This document shows positions 30,024-32,765 of a stretch of DNA of 32,765 nucleotides, piece after piece; positions within the stretch are counted from its first letter, which is position 1, and every line of letters starts with the position of its first letter. Both the position numbers and the translations under genes were made by a program. The notes under the pieces are model-generated. The model was not told the origin of the DNA. It worked only from the letters and a program-made list of their open reading frames with translations, and did not search any database. Source of the DNA: Spirochaetota bacterium (lineage in GTDB: Bacteria > Spirochaetota > UBA4802 > UBA5368); the NCBI GenBank assembly GCA_017998475.1, contig JAGODA010000001.1:1-32765 (forward strand). Reading direction: 5' to 3'.

Positions 30024-32249
30024 TTACACCTTTTCGAGCGGCGTATATTTTTCAAGAAAGGTCTTTCTGTCGCCGTTCCCGAACACTATGGTGAGTTTCA
30101 CGTTATCGCCGCTTCCCTCTACCGAGAGGATTCTGCCCCTGCCGTATTTCGGGTGTAACACGACTTCCCTTGTTTTAAAGCGGGAACCGTTGCCGGTCGG
30201 CCGGCTTTCTCCCCCGGCCCGGGCGGACGGTGCGGACTCCGTCGGTTGGAAAACAAGGCGGTCGCGTACGGGCGCGCTGTAGCCTCCTTCCCCGTACTGG
30301 CGCACGTCGAGTGAGCCGGCGGGTATCTCGGCCACGAAGCGCGAGGGCTCCTTGTAGCTCAGGCCGCTGTAGCTGCGACGCATCTCGGCGGAAGTCAGGA
30401 AAATCCGGTCCATGGCGCGCGTTATGCCCACGTAGCACAGCCGGCGCTCCTCCTCGATGCCGGCCTCGGTGTCGCTGGAGTTGAAATGGGGAAAGATGCC
30501 CTCCTCCATGCCCGTGAGAAATACCACCGGGAACTCCAGCCCTTTCGCGTTATGAACGGTCATGAGGGTAATGGAATTCGACGGGTCGCCCTCTCCGGCG
30601 TCCGGGGACTCCTCGGAGGTAAGGAGCGATATCTCCTGTAAAAAACGGTCCAGGCCGGCGTCGGGGTTGCGGGCCTCGTACTCGTACACGCTGTTGACGA
30701 ACTCCTCGATGTTTTCGAGCCGCGAGCGGCTTTCCACCGAGCTTTCCTCCTCGAGAGCCTGGCGATAGGATGTCGCGTCGATGAGGTCGCGCACCATGGC
30801 CGAGAGTTTCATGGAATCAGGCACCATGGAGGCGGCGGCCATCCCCCGCTCGATTATCGTTTTGAACGAGACGATTCCCGCCGGCACCCTGCCCTTTACG
30901 GCGAATCCGCGCGCGATCAGCTCCCATTCGCTTATCTCCTCGGTGTAGGCGGTGTCACGCAGCCGCTCCACGGTGGCCGCGCCGATACCGCGCGCGGGCA
31001 CGTTGATGACGCGCAGGAGCGCGACGCCGTCGGTCGGATTGGCGATGAGCCTGAGATAGGCCAGTATGTCCTTAATCTCCTTCCGATCGTAGAATTTGAG
31101 GCCGCCGACGACGCGGTAGGGCATGTTCTCCCGCCGGAGCATCTCCTCGAAGACGCGGGACTGCGCGTTGGTCCGGTAGAAGATCGCGAAATCGCGGTTG
31201 GTGAGCGCCTCCCTTTTTTTGAGGGACATGATGGTGCTAACGACGTACTCGGCCTCGCCGTATTCATTGTTGGCGCGGCACCAGGTCACCGGCTCGCCGT
31301 CGCCGCGCACGGCGTGCAGGCGCTTTTCCTTGCGGTTGACGTTGTTGCGGATCACGCTCCAGGCCGCGTCGAGTATCGGAACCGTGGAACGGTAGTTTTC
31401 CTCAAGCGTGACCACTTTCGTTTCGTCGAAGTCGCGTTCGAATTCCAGAATGTTGCGTATATCGGCGCCGCGCCACGAGTAGATGGACTGGTCGTCGTCG
31501 CCGACCACGCAGAGGTTCCGCGTGACCGAAGAGAGGTATTTACAGATAAGATACTGCGCGTGGTTGGTGTCCTGATACTCGTCGATCATGAAGTAGCGCC
31601 AGCGTCGCTGGAGATCGGCGAGGGACTCGGGGCTGTGCCGCATGAGAAGGACAGTTTTGATAAGCAGATCGTTGAAGTCGAGCGCTCCCGAGCGCTCCAG
31701 GCGCGCCTGGTATTCGCGGTAGAGATCGTGGAAATCAAGTCCCGGATAAGCGGGCATGAGGTGGGAAAGATCCGCACCGTCTATCATTTCCGCGCGGTCC
31801 TTGATTTCGGAGATTTTTGAAACGAGAGCGGCGGGCCGTATCTTTTTGGGATCGAGGCGCATCTCCATGAGAATGTCTTTTACGAGCGTCTCCTGGTCCT
31901 TCTGGTCGTAGATTGAGAATGCGCGCGGGACACCGACGCGGTCGCCATATCGCCTGAGTATATACACCGCCGCCGAGTGGAAGGTCCGCACGAACACGCT
32001 CTCGCCCGTCGGCCCGATAAGTTCCGCGACGCGGCGCTTCATCTCGTCGGCGGCTTTGTTGGTGAAGGTGACGGCGAAAATCTCGAATGGAGGAACGCGC
32101 TTCGCCTTTATCAGGTGGGCGATGCGATAGGTTATGACGCGCGTCTTGCCGGATCCCGCTCCGGCGAGAATGAGAAGAGGGCCCTCGGTATGGGCCACGG
32201 CCTCGCGCTGACGCGGGTTGAGTTCATCGAGTGGATCGCGTTGTGTCAT
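30024..32249 (-). CDS. pcrA: ATP-dependent DNA helicase PcrA/UvrD (superfamily 1A)
   Basis: This 3'-5' DNA helicase works in nucleotide-excision and mismatch repair and in clearing replication obstacles. At 741 residues it is full-length for PcrA. Motifs in order: LNPRQREAV (Q motif), Walker A AGAGSGKT (about 30-37), FAVTFTNKAADEMKRR, FHSAAVYILRR, DEYQDTNHAQY (motif II), VVGDDDQSIYSWRGAD (III), LEENYRST (IV), ITLMTVHNAKGLEFPVVFL (V), CYVGITRAMDRIFLT (VI). The C-terminal part after residue 670 ends with a tudor-like segment, VLHPKYGRGRILSVEG, typical of PcrA/UvrD and used to contact RNA polymerase. GGAAGGAAG precedes the ATG. PcrA versus UvrD naming is a matter of convention. Confidence 0.96.
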   Translation of the reverse strand: MTQRDPLDELNPRQREAVAHTEGPLLILAGAGSGKTRVITYRIAHLIKAKRVPPFEIFAVTFTNKAADEMKRRVAELIGPTGESVFVRTFHSAAVYILRRYGDRVGVPRAFSIYDQKDQETLVKDILMEMRLDPKKIRPAALVSKISEIKDRAEMIDGADLSHLMPAYPGLDFHDLYREYQARLERSGALDFNDLLIKTVLLMRHSPESLADLQRRWRYFMIDEYQDTNHAQYLICKYLSSVTRNLCVVGDDDQSIYSWRGADIRNILEFERDFDETKVVTLEENYRSTVPILDAAWSVIRNNVNRKEKRLHAVRGDGEPVTWCRANNEYGEAEYVVSTIMSLKKREALTNRDFAIFYRTNAQSRVFEEMLRRENMPYRVVGGLKFYDRKEIKDILAYLRLIANPTDGVALLRVINVPARGIGAATVERLRDTAYTEEISEWELIARGFAVKGRVPAGIVSFKTIIERGMAAASMVPDSMKLSAMVRDLIDATSYRQALEEESSVESRSRLENIEEFVNSVYEYEARNPDAGLDRFLQEISLLTSEESPDAGEGDPSNSITLMTVHNAKGLEFPVVFLTGMEEGIFPHFNSSDTEAGIEEERRLCYVGITRAMDRIFLTSAEMRRSYSGLSYKEPSRFVAEIPAGSLDVRQYGEGGYSAPVRDRLVFQPTESAPSARAGGESRPTGNGSRFKTREVVLHPKYGRGRILSVEGSGDNVKLTIVFGNGDRKTFLEKYTPLEKV

Positions 32250-32351
32250 GCTTCCTTCCGGTAACGCTGAAGTAAGGTACTATTCGCCGGAGGGAGGCGG
32301 ACGGGCAAGCAATTTTTAGGGCGCCGCCACGCCGCCATGAGGCGCCGGCCC

Positions 32352-32765
32352 TCAGCGGGTCAGCGTTTTCGGTTTCACACAGAGATAGGTGGCGATGAAA
32401 AAATCGCCGTAATCTGCCCGCTCGATTGTGAATCCGGCCCTGTAAAGCATCTCTTCCATTACCCAGTCGTAGGTCGAGTATTCCTCACGCACGTGGCGTT
32501 CGTAGTCGAGCGCCGCCGCCTCGCCGGCGGATTCGCGCATACGGTTTATGGTCCGCTCGATGGTGGACGAGAGCTTCGCGGGCTGGACGGCGAAGACGAC
32601 ATCGCGTAGAAAAAACCGGCCACCGGGTGCCAGCAGGTCGTGAATGCGGGTGAGGGCGATGAGCTTCCAGAAGTCGGGGAGATGATGGAGCGCGAGTTGT
32701 GAGACGACGGCCACGGGGGGCGGACCGTCGTGATTGTAGCCGAGAAAACCGGCGTGGACGAAGAC
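32352..32765 (-). CDS. Class I SAM-dependent methyltransferase, C-terminal part (cut by window edge)
   Basis: The reading frame is open to the window end, so only the last 137 residues are seen and the true start lies outside. The visible part starts VFVHAGFLGYNHDGPP, then SQLALHHLPDFWKLIALTRI (motif for the post-D loop of class I methyltransferases), LLAPGGRFFLRDVVF, and the C-terminal EEMLYRAGFTIERADYG. The N-terminal SAM-binding glycine motif is missing because it would lie beyond the edge. The substrate is unknown. A GTG at 32714 is in frame but is internal to the conserved fold, so it should not be taken as the start. Its stop is about 100 bases upstream of pcrA on the same strand. Confidence 0.85.
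   Translation of the reverse strand, partial: VFVHAGFLGYNHDGPPPVAVVSQLALHHLPDFWKLIALTRIHDLLAPGGRFFLRDVVFAVQPAKLSSTIERTINRMRESAGEAAALDYERHVREEYSTYDWVMEEMLYRAGFTIERADYGDFFIATYLCVKPKTLTR

Noticed and set aside
1..32765. tRNA, rRNA, CRISPR, transposase or phage genes
   Set aside because: I searched by eye on both strands and saw no cloverleaf ending in CCA, regular repeat-spacer array, or transposase or phage motifs. Small RNAs could still be missed without a covariance search.

Overview
The window reads as a chromosomal segment of a spirochaete (Spirochaetota) with roughly 60% GC. The best evidence is a short core-only FlaB-type periplasmic flagellin at the left edge and an 808-residue membrane-anchored coiled-coil protein that looks like the spirochaete SpiroCoCo family. 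An IMP dehydrogenase of the eukaryote-like kind, which I recall also in Leptospira, fits a Leptospira-like lineage. I see no tRNA, rRNA, CRISPR array, insertion sequence or prophage. This is mostly core and lineage-specific chromosome, densely packed, with several convergent gene pairs that touch or overlap.

Layout. 1-906: flaB (-) with its terminator. Its leader is long and structured and carries a hairpin displaying GGA in the loop, just upstream of a GGA-rich Shine-Dalgarno, as in CsrA-controlled flagellin mRNAs. 1369-5022: a plus-strand run of a class A penicillin-binding protein, an isochorismatase-like hydrolase and a secreted DUF4833-like protein, meeting pyrK (-) head-on. 6061-8692: an FGGY sugar kinase with a good promoter and an unrecognised 264-residue protein. 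8720-11223 (-): a znuA-znuC-znuB-type Zn/Mn ABC importer operon. 11579-13075: guaB (+), convergent with a DedA-family membrane protein (-). 13864-17571: a small lipoprotein (+), the SpiroCoCo-like protein (-) and an exported 3D-domain protein (+).

17568-20579 (-) encodes a very large protein. It has a multi-pass membrane region, then a domain resembling spermidine synthase without a recognisable SAM-binding glycine loop, then TPR repeats. 21025-25395 (+) holds a small DUF4234-like membrane protein, a zinc-ribbon/acidic-linker/tandem-DUF4389 protein and a DinG-type Fe-S helicase. 25474-29549 (+) looks like one functional neighbourhood: a MarR-family regulator with a perfect inverted repeat upstream, an NAD-type short-chain dehydrogenase, a membrane-anchored protein of unknown function, and a tungsten/molybdenum aldehyde:ferredoxin oxidoreductase with its own promoter and a structured leader. 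The right end (-) has a STAS anti-sigma-factor antagonist, the PcrA/UvrD helicase and the C-terminal part of a methyltransferase cut by the window edge.

The items most worth following are the flaB leader (CsrA-like hairpin plus an 82-bp imperfect palindrome), the membrane/degenerate aminopropyltransferase/TPR fusion, the MarR-SDR-unknown-AOR cluster with its leader element, and the zinc-ribbon/tandem-DUF4389 protein. No wholly new system can be asserted from sequence alone.
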